Below the pieces are notes generated by a model. It saw only the letters and a program-made list of their open reading frames with translations, ran no database searches and was not told the origin of the DNA. Position numbers and translations under genes: made by a program. Shown in pieces: positions 48,920-61,133 of a DNA stretch of 64,000 nt (position 1 is its first letter; each line of letters begins with the position of its first letter). The stretch is from Cronobacter malonaticus LMG 23826 (GTDB lineage: Bacteria; Pseudomonadota; Gammaproteobacteria; Enterobacterales; Enterobacteriaceae): assembly GCF_001277215.2 (NCBI RefSeq), contig NZ_CP013940.1, forward strand, positions 2,418,001 to 2,482,000, read 5' to 3'.

Positions 48920-49882
48920 TCAGAACAGCGACGAGATATCCTGGCTGTACGCTTTGCTCACCTTTTCACCCAGCGATTTCATCTGCTGGATCATGCTGGT
49001 CAGCTTGCGGGCGTAGTTCGGATCGGTCGCGTAGCCAGCGTTCTGCAACGCTTTCGCCCCTTCTTCCGCCGACGCGGCCGTGGTCACCGCCGCATAGCGC
49101 GGGTTGCGCGTCAGCATGCCCACGTAATCGGAGAGCGCCTCAAGATAGGAGCCGTAAACGCGGAACTTCGCCTTCACTTTTTTCGCTTCGCCGTTTTCAT
49201 ATTCGGTGGTGGTTATCTCAGTCACCGGCCCTTTCCAGGATGAGGTCGCCTTCACGCCGAAAATGTTAAAGCTCGGCTCGCCGTTCTCTTTGCGGATCTG
49301 GCGCTGGCCCCAGCCCGATTCCAGCGCGGCCTGCGCCAGAATCAGGTGATGGGGAATACCGCTCTGCTGACTCGCAAGCTTCGCAGGCAGCGCAAGCTGC
49401 GCCAGGAAGTCTTTGCTGTCGCCGGAGAGCGGCTCTTCGTTTGACGGCGCTTTCGGCATCGCCTGGCGCACAATCTGGGTAATCGCCTGGTTGCGGTAGC
49501 TGTTCATAGTGTCGATATCAAACTTCATCGGCACCTGAGCCACGTTATCCGCGGCGGCGGGCTGCTCTGTAGAAGCCGCCTCGCCACCCATCTGTTTCAC
49601 CATCATGTCAGCGAGGCCTAAGCCTTTGCCCGCCGTCATCTGCTGGGCGATTTGCTGATCGTACATGCTGGTATAAAGCCGGGTCTGATCGCTACTGAAC
49701 AGCCCATCCTTGGGCAACGCTTCGCGCATGCTTTTCAGCATCATTTGCACGAACATCCCTTCCATCTGACGGGCAACCGATTTCAGGTTGCTGTTCGGAT
49801 CCTTTGCGACCTTCGCTTTCAGGTCGTTAAGGGATTGCGCGTCAAAGGCGGCGCTGGACAGTAATTTGCTATCAGTCAGCAT
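48920..49882 (-). CDS. flgJ: Flagellar rod assembly protein / muramidase FlgJ
   Basis: 320 residues in two parts. The N-terminal half (about 1-150) caps the growing rod (for example VARQMEGMFVQMMLKSMREA). The C-terminal half (about 165-315) is a glucosaminidase-type domain that opens the peptidoglycan, with the catalytic Glu in LAQAALESGWGQRQIRKE. Such fused FlgJ is normal for enterobacteria. Its ATG overlaps the flgI stop by one base. Confidence 0.97.
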   Translation of the reverse strand: MLTDSKLLSSAAFDAQSLNDLKAKVAKDPNSNLKSVARQMEGMFVQMMLKSMREALPKDGLFSSDQTRLYTSMYDQQIAQQMTAGKGLGLADMMVKQMGGEAASTEQPAAADNVAQVPMKFDIDTMNSYRNQAITQIVRQAMPKAPSNEEPLSGDSKDFLAQLALPAKLASQQSGIPHHLILAQAALESGWGQRQIRKENGEPSFNIFGVKATSSWKGPVTEITTTEYENGEAKKVKAKFRVYGSYLEALSDYVGMLTRNPRYAAVTTAASAEEGAKALQNAGYATDPNYARKLTSMIQQMKSLGEKVSKAYSQDISSLF

Positions 49883-50979
49883 CAGATGATTTCCAGTTTG
49901 GCGCGCAGACAGCCCGCGCTTTGCATGGATTGCAGAATCGACATCAGATCCATCGGCGTGGCACCCAGCGCGTTAAGCGCGCGCACTACGCTGTTCAGGT
50001 TGGCGCTGGAGGTTACGCGCTGCAGCGCGCCGCCACTCTGGCGCATATCGATCTGGGTTTGCGGCGTCACGACCGTCTGGCCGCCGCCAAACGGCGTATT
50101 CGGCTGACTGACGTTGGCCTGCTGGTTGACCGTCACAGAGAGGTTGCCCTGCGCGACCGCACAGCTGTCGAGCGACACTTCGCGGTTCATCACCACCGAG
50201 CCGGTGCGTGAGTTAATAATGACTTTGGCGTCCTGCACCGCGACGTTCACTTCCAGGTTCTGAATGCCTGCCAGCAACTGCACCTGAGAGCTGCCGCCAC
50301 TCGGCGCGCGCACCTGAACGGTACGGGCGTCCAGCGGCACCGCAGAGCCATAGCCGCGTGCGCGGTTGATGGTGTCGGCAATCTGCTGCGCCAGCGTAAA
50401 GTCATCATTATTGAGTTGCAGATTAATGGTGTTGCCGGAGCCAAACTGGGTCGGCAGTTCGCGCTCGATTACCGCGCCGTTGGTAATACGCCCGCCGTTA
50501 AGCTGGTTCACCTGCACGCTGCTGCCGCCTGCGGAAGCGCCCGCGCCGCCAATCAGAATGTTGCCCTGCGCCAGCGCGTAAACCTGGTTATCGACGCCTT
50601 TCAGCGGGGTCATCAGCAGCGTACCGCCGCGCAGGCTTTTGGCGTTACCCATGGAGGAGACCACCACGTCGATAGCCTGCCCCTGGCGCGCGAACGCCGG
50701 GTAAGAGGCGGTGACCATCACGGCCGCCACGTTTTTCAGCTGCATGTTGGTGCCCGCCGGAACGGTGATCCCGAGCTGCGAGAGCATGTTGTTCAGGCTC
50801 TGGGTGGTAAACGGCGTCTGGGTCGTCTGGTCACCAGTGCCGTCGAGGCCCACCACCAGGCCGTAGCCGATCAGGGAGTTTTCACGCACGCCCTGTACGG
50901 TGGTTAAGTCACGAATGCGGTCAGCCTGCGCGAACGTCGCGACGAGCAACAGCAGGAATCCTGTAAGCGATTTAAACAT
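49882..50979 (-). CDS. flgI: Flagellar P-ring protein FlgI
   Basis: Forms the periplasmic P-ring bushing around the rod; 365 residues with a cleavable Sec signal ([19 protein letters not shown], then [15 protein letters not shown]). [22 protein letters not shown] block seen as [17 protein letters not shown]. The ring is assembled with the help of FlgA, encoded at 56.2 kb. Confidence 0.97.
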   Translation of the reverse strand: MFKSLTGFLLLLVATFAQADRIRDLTTVQGVRENSLIGYGLVVGLDGTGDQTTQTPFTTQSLNNMLSQLGITVPAGTNMQLKNVAAVMVTASYPAFARQGQAIDVVVSSMGNAKSLRGGTLLMTPLKGVDNQVYALAQGNILIGGAGASAGGSSVQVNQLNGGRITNGAVIERELPTQFGSGNTINLQLNNDDFTLAQQIADTINRARGYGSAVPLDARTVQVRAPSGGSSQVQLLAGIQNLEVNVAVQDAKVIINSRTGSVVMNREVSLDSCAVAQGNLSVTVNQQANVSQPNTPFGGGQTVVTPQTQIDMRQSGGALQRVTSSANLNSVVRALNALGATPMDLMSILQSMQSAGCLRAKLEII

Positions 50980-50991
50980 TTTTCACCTCTG

Positions 50992-51690
50992 TTACATCGG
51001 CGATAAATTAAGGAAGAAACGCTGTAGCCATCCCATGTTCTGCGCTTCATTGATGTAGCCGTTGCCGACATATTCGATTCGGGCATCCGCCACCTGGGTG
51101 GACGGTACCGTGTTGCTGCCGCTAATGGTGCGAGGGTTAACCACCCCCGAGAAGCGGATAAATTCTGTGCCCTGGTTGATGGCAATCTGTTTTTCACCGA
51201 CCACGTGCAGGTTGCCGTTGGCGAGAACCTGATCCACGGTCACGGTCAGCGTGCCGCTGAAGGTGTTGCTGGCGTTAGCGCCGCCTTTGCCATTAAAGGT
51301 ATTGCCGCCGGATGCGCTGACATCGGCGCGCGCATTGCCGAAGAGCCCCTGCAGATAGCGCGGAACGGTGTCGAGACCAAAGTTGGTCTTGCCGTCGCGG
51401 CTAGCGTTCGCCGACGAGCTTTTGCTCGCGCTGACGTTTTCTTGCAGCTCAATGGTGAGCGTATCGCCGACGTTACGTGGACGACGATCTTCGAACAGCG
51501 GTTGATAACCGTAGTTAATCTGCTGTACGGACTGGAAAATGGAACCGTTAACCACCGGCGCGGGGGCAGGTGCGGGCTGCGCGGTCGTCGCGCCCTGAAC
51601 CAGCGGAGTAGATGGCACCCACGCACAGCCCGACAGGGTGAATGCGAGAGCTATCGCGATAGGGCAGAGTTGCGCACCGGTCTTTTGCAT
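50992..51690 (-). CDS. flgH: Flagellar L-ring lipoprotein FlgH
   Basis: Outer-membrane ring lipoprotein, 232 residues from the chosen start [14 protein letters not shown]. The lipobox is LSGC, followed by [11 protein letters not shown]. The core [20 protein letters not shown] and the end [13 protein letters not shown] are nearly unchanged from E. coli. An ATG nine bases upstream (51699) would add MKA; E. coli length and the poor spacing of the upstream GAAG argue for the shorter form. Confidence 0.95.
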   Translation of the reverse strand: MQKTGAQLCPIAIALAFTLSGCAWVPSTPLVQGATTAQPAPAPAPVVNGSIFQSVQQINYGYQPLFEDRRPRNVGDTLTIELQENVSASKSSSANASRDGKTNFGLDTVPRYLQGLFGNARADVSASGGNTFNGKGGANASNTFSGTLTVTVDQVLANGNLHVVGEKQIAINQGTEFIRFSGVVNPRTISGSNTVPSTQVADARIEYVGNGYINEAQNMGWLQRFFLNLSPM

Positions 51691-51745
51691 TGCTTTCATC
51701 TTCGTAGTGGCGTTCGGTGTGGCTTACGCCACACCGAAACAGGCG

Positions 51746-53303
<1,558 letters not shown>

Positions 53304-53323
53304 TAAGCCATCCCTTCAGACAA

Positions 53324-54553
53324 TTAGCGCAGGTTAACCAAGGTATTGAGGATTTGGTCCTGGGTCTTGATGGTCTGCGCGTTCGACTGGTAGTTACGCT
53401 GCGCGACGATCATGTTGACCAGTTCTTTACTCAGGTCGACGTTGGAGGCTTCAAGCGCGCCGCTGGTCAGCTTGCCGAAGTTGCCGGTACCGGCAGAGCC
53501 CAGCAGCGCCACGCCAGAGGCGGTGCTCGCAGACCAGACGTTATCGCCCTGAGAAGAGAGACCTTCCGGGTTGGCGAAGTTCGCCAGCACGATCTGGCCC
53601 AACAGCTGGCTCTTCTCGTTGGAGTAGTTACCGACCAGGCTGCCGTCTTCGTTCACCTGATAACCCACCAGGTCGCCCGGCTTGTAGCCGTTCTGGTTGG
53701 AGGTCAGCAGGACGTTAGCGCCGGAGTTCTGCTGGGTGGTGCCGGTCAGGTTCATGCTGAAGGTGAATGCCGCGGAGCCGTTCAGGGACGCCACGGAAAT
53801 CGGTACCTGCTGGGAGCCTGCCGGAGCCGCGTTAGTGATGCTGGTCAGAGCACCGCTGTCGCTGAAGGTCAGGCTGGTCAGTTTGGTCGGTGTAGAGCCG
53901 CTTACGCTGGTGTCGTTGTTATAGACATCCCACTGGTTATCCGCGGTTTTCACGTAGTACAGCTTCAGGTTGTGTTCGTTACCCAGGCTATCGTAAACGG
54001 TCAGCGGCACGCTTTTGTTAAAGGTGCTGGAGTTAGCCGGGTCAAACGGGGACTGCGCCGGAACGTCGTCAGAGGAGTTCAGGTTCATCACGAAGTTCGC
54101 GCTGGTGGTCTGGCTTGCCGGCATCTGCGCGGTCGGGATGGTCAGCGGAATCGGGTCTGCGCCCTGCTGAATGGTCGGCGGGGTGCCGGTTGCCGGGTAG
54201 CCGGTCACCTGCATACCCTGCATGTTCACCAGGTTGCTTTTTTCGTCCAGTTTGAACTGGCCGTTACGGCTGTAGAACACGCCGCCGTTGCTGTCGAGCA
54301 GACGGAAGAAACCGTTCTGGCTGATAGCCACGTCCAGCTTACGGCCGGTGTTGGTGGTCACGCCGTCGCCGAAGTCCTGGGTGATACCCGCAACTTTAAC
54401 GCCGAGGCCCGCTTTCGAACCGGCAAACATGTCGGCGAAAGAGACGGAGCCAGACTTAAAACCATAAGTGGCGGAGTTGGCAATGTTGTTGCCGATAACG
54501 TCGAGGTTGGTGCTGGCAGCATTCAGACCGCTGACCGCTTGTGAAAAGGCCAT
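53324..54553 (-). CDS. flgE: Flagellar hook protein FlgE
   Basis: Main hook subunit, 409 residues (E. coli 402). Conserved ends: MAFSQAVSGLNAASTNLDVI with GNNIANSATYGFKSG, and the C-terminal ELVNMIVAQRNYQSNAQTIK. The middle D1-D2 region (about 150-330) is Thr/Ser/Gly-rich and variable, as is normal for surface-exposed hook domains. Confidence 0.98.
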   Translation of the reverse strand: MAFSQAVSGLNAASTNLDVIGNNIANSATYGFKSGSVSFADMFAGSKAGLGVKVAGITQDFGDGVTTNTGRKLDVAISQNGFFRLLDSNGGVFYSRNGQFKLDEKSNLVNMQGMQVTGYPATGTPPTIQQGADPIPLTIPTAQMPASQTTSANFVMNLNSSDDVPAQSPFDPANSSTFNKSVPLTVYDSLGNEHNLKLYYVKTADNQWDVYNNDTSVSGSTPTKLTSLTFSDSGALTSITNAAPAGSQQVPISVASLNGSAAFTFSMNLTGTTQQNSGANVLLTSNQNGYKPGDLVGYQVNEDGSLVGNYSNEKSQLLGQIVLANFANPEGLSSQGDNVWSASTASGVALLGSAGTGNFGKLTSGALEASNVDLSKELVNMIVAQRNYQSNAQTIKTQDQILNTLVNLR

Positions 54554-54579
54554 TTCTTACTCCTGATAAGATTGAAGGC

Positions 54580-55260
54580 TTAAATAATTTGCCGTACCTG
54601 GTCGAGTGTGGTGGTCCCGTAGGTGCCAAGATCCAGCAGATTCGAACCGTTGCTTCGCGTAATGCCGTTCACCAGCGCGAAGTTAAGCGGCTGTGCGACC
54701 AGCTGGGTGCCTCCGTTGCTTGCGGCAATGGAGACGTTGTAGGAGCCATCCGGCGCCTTAGTGCCGTCGCTCATCGTGCCATCCCATGAGAAGGTATGAA
54801 CGCCAGCGCTCAGTGCGCCGATTTCGATGGTACGAACGACTTTCCCGCTCTTATCAGTGACAGTGGCGGTAACTTTATCTGCGGCCTGTTGCAACTCGAC
54901 GCCAAACGGTGTCGTGGTGTCCTTGCCGGTCAGAATGGTGCTGCCCGGGATCATTACGCCGTGGCCGATAAGCGCGCTCGCCGCAAGCGACTGGCTGTTA
55001 TCGATCTGGCCGGAGATAGATCCGAGCGTGGTGTTCAGTTTCTCGATGCCGCTCACGGTGCTGATCTGCGCAAGCTGCGTGGTCAGTTCGTTGTTCTGCA
55101 TCGGGTTGGTGGGGTCCTGGTTTTTCAGCTGCGCCACCAAAAGCGTCAGGAAGCTGCTTTGCAGATCCGAGGCATTGCTCCCGGTCAGGCTGCTGCCGGC
55201 GGTTGCACTGCTGGTACTGCTGGTGCTGTAACTTTCGTTAATGCTGGACGTAACCGACAT
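54580..55260 (-). CDS. flgD: Hook cap / scaffolding protein FlgD
   Basis: 226 residues, needed to polymerise FlgE at the hook tip and then lost. The N-terminus is Ser/Thr-rich, followed by SFLTLLVAQLKNQDPTNPMQ, the FlgD signature, and a C-terminal FlgD Ig-like/tudor part with AGVHTFSWDGTMSDG. 26 bases from flgE. Confidence 0.97.
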   Translation of the reverse strand: MSVTSSINESYSTSSTSSATAGSSLTGSNASDLQSSFLTLLVAQLKNQDPTNPMQNNELTTQLAQISTVSGIEKLNTTLGSISGQIDNSQSLAASALIGHGVMIPGSTILTGKDTTTPFGVELQQAADKVTATVTDKSGKVVRTIEIGALSAGVHTFSWDGTMSDGTKAPDGSYNVSIAASNGGTQLVAQPLNFALVNGITRSNGSNLLDLGTYGTTTLDQVRQII

Positions 55261-55271
55261 TGTTTTCTCCT

Positions 55272-55676
55272 TTATTGACCGAGCGTGAGCGTTTTCAGCA
55301 TCATGCTTTTCACGGTGTTCAGCACTTCAACGTTGGCCTGGTAGCTGCGTGAGGCGGACATGGAGTTCACCATCTCGCCCACCACGTCAACGTTCGGCAT
55401 ACGGACGTAACCTTTAGCGTCCGCCAGCGGGTTGCCTGGCTCGTAGACCAGTTTGTCCGGAGCCTGGCTTTCGACGACATCCGTCACTTTTACACCGCCG
55501 GTCGCAGCACCTGGCGCGGCATCAACCTGAAAAACCACCTGCTTTGCGCGATAAGGCTGACCATCCGGCCCGGTCGCACTGTCGGCGTTGGCAAGGTTAC
55601 TTGCCGCCACGTTCATGCGTTTGGATTGCGCGGTCATCGCGGAACCGGCAATGTCGAAAATATTTAAAAGCGCCAT
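55272..55676 (-). CDS. flgC: Proximal rod protein FlgC
   Basis: 134-residue rod subunit starting [20 protein letters not shown], with the axial motif [13 protein letters not shown] and the C-terminal helix [19 protein letters not shown]. Placed 12 bases after flgB, 11 before flgD. Confidence 0.98.
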   Translation of the reverse strand: MALLNIFDIAGSAMTAQSKRMNVAASNLANADSATGPDGQPYRAKQVVFQVDAAPGAATGGVKVTDVVESQAPDKLVYEPGNPLADAKGYVRMPNVDVVGEMVNSMSASRSYQANVEVLNTVKSMMLKTLTLGQ

Positions 55677-55688
55677 CGCTTCTTAACC

Positions 55689-56102
55689 TTACTGTTGCTG
55701 CAGCACGGACATCATGCTTTTGATTTGGCCGCCAAGAACCTGCAGATCGGTCTGATACTTCAGGCTGTTGTCAGCAAACTGGGTACGCTCACGGTCCATA
55801 TCGACGGTGTTGCCATCCATAGACGGCTGATCCGGCACGCGGTACAGCAAATCAAGAGAAGCGCCGGTCGACGCCTGAGCCGGAATATGGCGCGATGAGG
55901 TCAGGGCGAGCGTCATGGTGCTGCCTGACGCGCGGCCCTGATCCATCACTTTTTTCAGTTGGCTGGCGAAATCAATATCGCGCGCCTGATAACCTGGGGT
56001 ATCGGCGTTGGCGATATTGGCCGCCAGAATCTCCTGACGCTGAGCGCGTAAATTGATTGCTTCCTGTTGGAAGCGCAGCGCGGCGTCCAGTTTATCGAGC
56101 AT
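55689..56102 (-). CDS. flgB: Proximal rod protein FlgB
   Basis: 137-residue first rod subunit. The start [16 protein letters not shown] matches the family; an upstream 35-residue frame extension is not homologous. The rod motif is [20 protein letters not shown]. It opens the flgBCDEFGHIJ operon, divergent from flgA. Confidence 0.97.
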   Translation of the reverse strand: MLDKLDAALRFQQEAINLRAQRQEILAANIANADTPGYQARDIDFASQLKKVMDQGRASGSTMTLALTSSRHIPAQASTGASLDLLYRVPDQPSMDGNTVDMDRERTQFADNSLKYQTDLQVLGGQIKSMMSVLQQQ

Positions 56103-56255
56103 GATTCCTCCACTTAGTCTGGTGAGTGTGCACAGCTTACTGTTCCTCACGCGTGCGTTATCGTTGGAATAAACGCAAAATGCGTCGCTATTTGTTGCCT
56201 TGAACAAAAACAGAGCAGAGTAGAATCCTCCCTGTTCCGAAAGTGGAGAAGTGCA
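56103..56255. promoter_or_regulatory. flgA/flgB divergent control region
   Basis: 153 bases that must bind FlhDC for the class 2 operons flgBCDEFGHIJ and flgAMN. A weak leftward sigma-28-like -10, AACGATAA (6/8), lies at 56158-56165, with a poor -35 (4/8). I could not delimit the FlhDC boxes by eye. Confidence 0.6.
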
Positions 56256-56915
56256 ATGAAGAGCCTGAAATTCTGTCTCGCCGCGGGTTTGCTCCTGTTA
56301 AGCCCCGGCATTTTCGCCGATGCGCTCAACGCGCAGCTGACGCCATTCTTTCTGCAGCGTCTGGCGGGGATCAGTGATGCGGTAGTGGTGACGGTGAAAA
56401 CGCCGGAGCCGCAGAGACTCACCTGCGACAATCCTGATTTCAGCCTGCCGGGCAACGCGCGTTTATGGGGAAACCTCAGCGTGCAGGTGCGTTGCGGCGA
56501 ACAGAAACGGTATATGCAGGTTAACGTTCAGGCCTTCGGAAACTACGTAGTGGCCAGTCAGCCTGTCGCGCGCGGCGGCATGCTGGATGAGTCTAACGTC
56601 CGCCTGGAACGTGGCCGGCTGGATCTCCTGCCCCCAAACGCTATGCTCAATCTTGACCAGGCGCGCGAAGCTGTTACTCTGCGTGACCTCGCGGCAAACC
56701 AGCCGGTAATGCTGTCGATGGTGCGCCAGTCCTGGCGCGTAAAAGCGGGTCAGCAAGTCCAGATCCTCGCCAACGGCGAAGGCTTTAGCATCAATGGCGA
56801 AGGCCGCGCCCTCAATAATGCGGCGGTGGCGCAAAACGCCCGAGTCAGAATGGCCTCAGGCCAGGTGGTCAGCGGCATCGTGGGTTCTGATGGGATTATT
56901 CTGATTAACCTGTAA
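56256..56915 (+). CDS. flgA: Flagellar P-ring assembly chaperone FlgA
   Basis: Periplasmic chaperone for FlgI, 219 residues. Signal peptide [21 protein letters not shown] before DALNAQL. The C-terminal SAF-like domain carries [18 protein letters not shown] and ends [12 protein letters not shown]. First gene of the rightward flgAMN unit. Confidence 0.96.
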   Translation: MKSLKFCLAAGLLLLSPGIFADALNAQLTPFFLQRLAGISDAVVVTVKTPEPQRLTCDNPDFSLPGNARLWGNLSVQVRCGEQKRYMQVNVQAFGNYVVASQPVARGGMLDESNVRLERGRLDLLPPNAMLNLDQAREAVTLRDLAANQPVMLSMVRQSWRVKAGQQVQILANGEGFSINGEGRALNNAAVAQNARVRMASGQVVSGIVGSDGIILINL

Positions 56916-56921
56916 TCTTTA

Positions 56922-56948
56922 TAAAGAATTCATCGTGGCTGCCGATAT
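56922..56948 (+). promoter_or_regulatory. Sigma-28 promoter of flgMN
   Basis: -35 TAAAGAAT (56922-56929), 11-base spacer, -10 GCCGATAT (56941-56948, 7/8). It lies just after the flgA stop and 64 bases before the flgM start, matching the known class 3 promoter of flgM. Confidence 0.87.
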
Positions 56949-57011
56949 AGTTAATCAACTAACGATGAATATCGGCTCTACGCCGCGAGCCCCTCTATGA
57001 GGAAAAAATCA

Positions 57012-57305
57012 ATGAGCATTGAACGCACGTCACCCCTGAAACCAGTGAGTACGGTGCAACCGCGCGAAAACAGTGAACCGCAGGCACCGAAAGCCCGTCC
57101 GACGGAAACCGCGGCGGCTGGCAGTGCCAGCGTCACCTTAAGCGGCGCCCAGGCAAAACTGATGAAGCCAGGCGCTGATGATATCAACGTTGAGCGTGTG
57201 GAAGCGCTGAAGGCCGCCATTCGTAATGGCGAGCTGAAAATGGATACCGGCAAAATCGCCGATGCGCTTATCCAGGAAGCTCAGAGTTTCTTGCAGGATA
57301 AATAA
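57012..57305 (+). CDS. flgM: Anti-sigma-28 factor FlgM
   Basis: 97 residues; holds FliA inactive until it is exported through the finished hook. The start [19 protein letters not shown] equals the E. coli one; AGGA lies eight bases upstream (inside ATGAGGAAAAAATCA, whose ATG would add five residues). The C-terminal FliA-binding half is strongly conserved ([20 protein letters not shown], then [11 protein letters not shown]). Confidence 0.97.
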   Translation: MSIERTSPLKPVSTVQPRENSEPQAPKARPTETAAAGSASVTLSGAQAKLMKPGADDINVERVEALKAAIRNGELKMDTGKIADALIQEAQSFLQDK

Positions 57306-57308
57306 TCT

Positions 57309-57734
57309 ATGAGCCGTCTGTCAGAAGTGTTAGACCAAATGACAACTGTCCTGAATTCGCTGAAATCTGTGATGGATGCGGAGCAGCAGCAGTTATCCGC
57401 GGGCAGTCTCAACAGCAGTGCGCTTCAGCGCATCACTGAAGAGAAAAGCTCGCTGCTGGCCACGCTGGACTATCTTGAACAGCAGCGCCGCAGCGAACAG
57501 AAAACGCACCGCGACGCGCCGCCGGATATGGCGCAACGCTGGCAGACGATCACTCAGAAAACCCTGCACCTGCGCGATTTAAATATGCATAACGGCTGGT
57601 TGCTCGAAGGGCAAATGGCGCGTAACCAGCAGGCGCTGGCGGTGTTAAAACCGATGCAAGAGCCAGCGCTTTACGGCGCAAACGGGCAGACTGCCGCGAA
57701 TATGCATCGCGGCGGGAAGAAAATCGCCATCTGA
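57309..57734 (+). CDS. flgN: Flagellar export chaperone FlgN
   Basis: 141-residue helical chaperone for FlgK and FlgL. It starts MSRLSEVLDQMTTVLNSLKS, and a long coiled-coil runs through most of the protein. The C-terminus (about 120-141), where FlgK/FlgL bind, reads LYGANGQTAANMHRGGKKIA. Three bases after flgM. Confidence 0.96.
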   Translation: MSRLSEVLDQMTTVLNSLKSVMDAEQQQLSAGSLNSSALQRITEEKSSLLATLDYLEQQRRSEQKTHRDAPPDMAQRWQTITQKTLHLRDLNMHNGWLLEGQMARNQQALAVLKPMQEPALYGANGQTAANMHRGGKKIAI

Positions 57735-57763
57735 CCGTAAGGTCCTGGGTTAAGAAAACGCCA

Positions 57764-57796
57764 TTCCGGCAGGGAAATCCTGCCGGAAGGTTTTTT
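57764..57796 (+). terminator. flgMN terminator
   Basis: TTCCGGCAGG-gaaat-CCTGCCGGAA followed by GGTTTTTT, 30 bases past flgN. Confidence 0.9.
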
Positions 57797-57830
57797 CACA
57801 TCTTAATAAAAGCATTCTGAACATCGGGCA

Positions 57831-57865
57831 TAAAAAACGCGCCGGGGAAAACCCACCGGCGCGTT
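57831..57865 (-). terminator. murJ terminator
   Basis: Leftward AACGCGCCGG, ten-base loop, CCGGCGCGTT, then TTTTA; ten pairs. 30 bases past the murJ stop. Confidence 0.9.
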
Positions 57866-57894
57866 TTTGGTAGCCGCGTTTACCGCCGTTCGGT

Positions 57895-59430
57895 TTACGC
57901 CGTACGGCGCGCGAAATCCCGCACGCGGAAGCCAAGCACGGTGAGCGTCGCGAAATAGGCGATAACGCCTGCGACCACCACGCCCGCAAGACGCAGCAGA
58001 CGCAGCGGCATGCTGCCCTGCGCCCAGTCCGGCATGAAATGCATCACGCCGATAAGCGCCGCAGACATTACCAGCACTGCGATAATCAGCCGCGTTAAAA
58101 ACGCGCCCCACCCCGGCTGCGGCTGGAAAATTTTACGCTTACGCAGCTGCCAGTAGAGCAGGCTCGCGTTAAGACAGGCCGCAAGACCAATCGAGAGCGC
58201 CAGCCCCGCGTGTTTCAGCGGCCCGATAAACGCCAGGTTCATTACCTGGGTCATGATGAGCGTCACGATGGCGATTTTCACCGGCGTTTTGATGTCCTGG
58301 CGCGAATAGAACCCCGGCGCCAGCACTTTCACCACGATCAGCCCCATCAGCCCGACCGAGTACGCCACCAGCGCCTGCTGGGTCATCAGCGCGTCGTGGC
58401 CGGAGAATTTGCCGTACTGGAACAGCGAAACGGTGAGCGGTTTGGCGAGAATGCCGAGCGCCACCGCGCTTGGCAGCGCCAGTAAAAAGCACAGGCGCAG
58501 GCCCCAGTCCATCAGGCGCGAATATTCGTCATGGTTGCCGCTCGCGAAGCTTCTCGACAGCGACGGCAGCAGAATAGTCCCCAGCGCCACGCCCAGTACG
58601 CCGGACGGAAACTCCATCAGGCGGTCAGCGTAATACATCCAGGAGACCGAGCCGGAGACCAGGAACGAGGCGAAAATCGTGTTGATGATGAGCGAGATCT
58701 GGCTCACCGATACGCCGAGAATGGCAGGCCCCATCTGTTTCATGACGCGCATCGCGCCCGCATCTTTAAAATTAATGCGCGGCAGCACCAGCATGCCGAT
58801 TTTCTTCAGGTGCGGCAGCTGATAAACGAGCTGCAACACGCCGCCGACCGTGACCGCCCACGCGAGCGCCAGCACCGGCGGGTTAAAGTACGGCGCGGCG
58901 AAAAGCGCAAAGCCAATCATGCTGATATTCAGAAACGTGGGCGCAAACGCTGGCACCGAAAAGCGGTTCCAGGTGTTAAGGATTGCGCCCGCGAGCGAGG
59001 CCAGCGAAATCAGCAGAATATAAGGAAAGGTAATACGCAGCAGCGACGAGGTGAGCGCGAATTTATCGGCCGTATCGGCAAAGCCCGGCGCGGTCACCAG
59101 GATCACCCACGGTGCGGCCAGCATACCGGCTATCGTCACCACAAAGAGCGCCAGCGTCAGCAGGCCAGAGACATACGCCACAAACACACGCGTGGCGTCT
59201 TCGCCCTGCTTGCTTTTATATTCGGCGAGGATCGGCACAAACGCCTGCGAGAACGCGCCTTCGGCAAAAATACGCCGCAGCAGGTTCGGCAGTTTAAACG
59301 CCACAAAGAAGGCGTCAGTCGCCATCCCGGCCCCGAACACCCGCGCCACGATGGCGTCGCGCGCAAACCCGAGCACGCGGGAAAACATCGTCATCGAGCT
59401 GACCGCAGCCAGCGACTTCAGTAAATTCAT
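57895..59430 (-). CDS. murJ: Lipid II flippase MurJ (MviN)
   Basis: Essential inner-membrane protein of the MOP superfamily, 511 residues with about 14 spans, which flips lipid II for peptidoglycan. [20 protein letters not shown] and [15 protein letters not shown] begin it; [21 protein letters not shown] is the conserved middle. It is convergent with flgN, as in E. coli. Confidence 0.97.
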   Translation of the reverse strand: MNLLKSLAAVSSMTMFSRVLGFARDAIVARVFGAGMATDAFFVAFKLPNLLRRIFAEGAFSQAFVPILAEYKSKQGEDATRVFVAYVSGLLTLALFVVTIAGMLAAPWVILVTAPGFADTADKFALTSSLLRITFPYILLISLASLAGAILNTWNRFSVPAFAPTFLNISMIGFALFAAPYFNPPVLALAWAVTVGGVLQLVYQLPHLKKIGMLVLPRINFKDAGAMRVMKQMGPAILGVSVSQISLIINTIFASFLVSGSVSWMYYADRLMEFPSGVLGVALGTILLPSLSRSFASGNHDEYSRLMDWGLRLCFLLALPSAVALGILAKPLTVSLFQYGKFSGHDALMTQQALVAYSVGLMGLIVVKVLAPGFYSRQDIKTPVKIAIVTLIMTQVMNLAFIGPLKHAGLALSIGLAACLNASLLYWQLRKRKIFQPQPGWGAFLTRLIIAVLVMSAALIGVMHFMPDWAQGSMPLRLLRLAGVVVAGVIAYFATLTVLGFRVRDFARRTA

Positions 59431-59453
59431 TGTTGTTCTTTCCCATAAACACC

Positions 59454-59474
59454 GACGCCTGCAGGGCAGGCGTC
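59454..59474 (-). other. Hairpin between yceM and murJ
   Basis: GACGCCTG-cagg g-CAGGCGTC, eight pairs with a five-base loop and no T-run. Possibly an attenuator or mRNA stabiliser in the 114-base gap. Confidence 0.45.
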
Positions 59475-59544
59475 AGGGGCTTTTCAGCGAAGCGCCTAGT
59501 CTACTCGACTGAAAGGGAAATACTACTGGCAGATGCGCCCACCC

Positions 59545-60468
59545 TTACTCGCGCATCGCCTCGCGCCAGAGCCGCTCCACCACGCGCTGGGCGAGAAGCG
59601 CCTGCTCGCCGGCGGTTTCAGGAACCGTCTGATTCTGCACGCAGTCGATGAAATGCCGCGCACAGCCTGCAAAACCGCGCTGCTCCAGCGTACTCTGCCA
59701 GCCAGGCACCGGACGCTGCACCACGCCTGCGCCGCGCTCTTCGCGCCACTCGCGCATGTCGGTCACGTCAATCAGCGCGCCGTAGGTGACCGCCTGCACC
59801 CACTCGCGCTGGCTACCGGCGCGGCGGTGCATGCTGGTAGTGATTGACAGATCGCCGCGGCGGAAATGGTGTTCGGCGTACCACATCTCGCCCTGCGCGG
59901 TGGTTTGCAACGCGCCGCTCGCAAGCGTCGCTTCGCCGCCGCCGAGCCACAGCGCGGTATCCACCAGATGCAGATAATCATCCAGTAGCGTAAAGCGCAG
60001 ATCATGGGGGCCAACGCTGTCGGCGCGGTGTTTATCCATACGCAGCGACGCCCCCGCCCCCAGCGCGTTTTTTAGATCGCGATAGAGCGGCGCGAAACGG
60101 CGGTTGAAGCCAACCATCAGCGTAAGATTACGCTGTTTCGCGAGCGCGACCAGACGCTCGGCGTCGGCGAGGTTTTCCGCCAGCGGTTTATCGACGCAGA
60201 CATGGACACCCGCGTTCAGTAATTCGCTCACCACCTGATAATGACTGCTGGTGGCGCTGTGAACGAAGACCGCGTCGCACTGTGCGGCCAGCGTCTTAAG
60301 CGAATCGATATACGGCATCCGGTACGCCTCGCAGACCGGCAACGCTTTGGCGCGCGTCGGGGAAAATGCTCCCGTGAGCGTCCAGTCCGTCGCCTGTGAC
60401 AGCACCGGCAACCAGGCTTTTTGCGCAATACCGCCAAGCCCGACCACCCCAACGCGTAATTTCGCCAC
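59545..60468 (-). CDS. yceM: YceM (MviM), Gfo/Idh/MocA-family oxidoreductase
   Basis: 307-residue putative NAD(P)-dependent oxidoreductase without a known substrate. The Rossmann motif VGVVGLGGIAQKAWLPVL is at the start, and CVDKPLAENLADAERLV carries the EKP-like catalytic Lys motif (DKP here). Named mviM from its place upstream of mviN/murJ. Two bases from yceH. Confidence 0.92.
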   Translation of the reverse strand: MAKLRVGVVGLGGIAQKAWLPVLSQATDWTLTGAFSPTRAKALPVCEAYRMPYIDSLKTLAAQCDAVFVHSATSSHYQVVSELLNAGVHVCVDKPLAENLADAERLVALAKQRNLTLMVGFNRRFAPLYRDLKNALGAGASLRMDKHRADSVGPHDLRFTLLDDYLHLVDTALWLGGGEATLASGALQTTAQGEMWYAEHHFRRGDLSITTSMHRRAGSQREWVQAVTYGALIDVTDMREWREERGAGVVQRPVPGWQSTLEQRGFAGCARHFIDCVQNQTVPETAGEQALLAQRVVERLWREAMRE

Positions 60469-60470
60469 GA

Positions 60471-61124
60471 TTATTCTCCCAGGTGACCTAACAGTGATTC
60501 GAGGCGCTCGCGCAGTTCCGCCACCTCAAGCTCCAGCGCCTCAACGCGCGCGGTTAAGGCGTCGGTGTCCACGCCTGCGGTTTCGTTGCTCGCGGCAAGC
60601 GTTGCGGTATCCGGCTCGCCGCAAAACAGGTGCATATAGCGGCTTTCACGCTTGCCCGGCTCGCGCGCCAGCCGTGTGACAAACGGCCCGTCTTCACGGG
60701 TTGCGAGCGTCTCAAGCGCGCTTTCAAGCGCCGCCGTGTCGCTGAACTCATGCATGCGCGCCGCGCGACTGCGCAGCTCGCCCGGCGTCTGTGCGCCGCG
60801 CAACAGCAGTGTGGTGACCAGCGCCACTTCGGCGGGCGTAAATTTCAGATCGCCAAATTCAGAATTACAGAAGCGCTGCTCATATTTCGTCACGCGGTTG
60901 CCGAAACCGCTGACGGTACGCAGATAATGGCGTTTCACCAGCTGATCCAGCGTCTCCTGCACCTGCGCCTCGCTCAGGTTCATCACCGGCTCGCGGTTGG
61001 TTTTCTGGTTGCAGGCCGTAACCACGCCGTTGACCGAGAGCGGGTATTGCTCAGGCGTGGTGACCTGTTTTTCCAGCATACAGCCGATGACGCGCGCTTC
61101 CAGCGCGCTGAACTGATGTTTCAT
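60471..61124 (-). CDS. yceH: YceH, DUF480 winged-helix protein
   Basis: 217 residues, function unknown. Two winged-helix-like repeats are suggested by [20 protein letters not shown] with [19 protein letters not shown], and by [20 protein letters not shown]. The C-terminal 30 residues form a short coiled-coil ([20 protein letters not shown]). E. coli YceH has 215. Nine bases from rimJ, two from yceM, so rimJ-yceH-yceM are one operon. Confidence 0.93.
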   Translation of the reverse strand: MKHQFSALEARVIGCMLEKQVTTPEQYPLSVNGVVTACNQKTNREPVMNLSEAQVQETLDQLVKRHYLRTVSGFGNRVTKYEQRFCNSEFGDLKFTPAEVALVTTLLLRGAQTPGELRSRAARMHEFSDTAALESALETLATREDGPFVTRLAREPGKRESRYMHLFCGEPDTATLAASNETAGVDTDALTARVEALELEVAELRERLESLLGHLGE

Positions 61125-61133
61125 GGTTCCTCC

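Noticed and set aside
59051..59512. 153-codon plus-strand frame opposite murJ
   Set aside because: Antisense to conserved murJ codons; no independent evidence.
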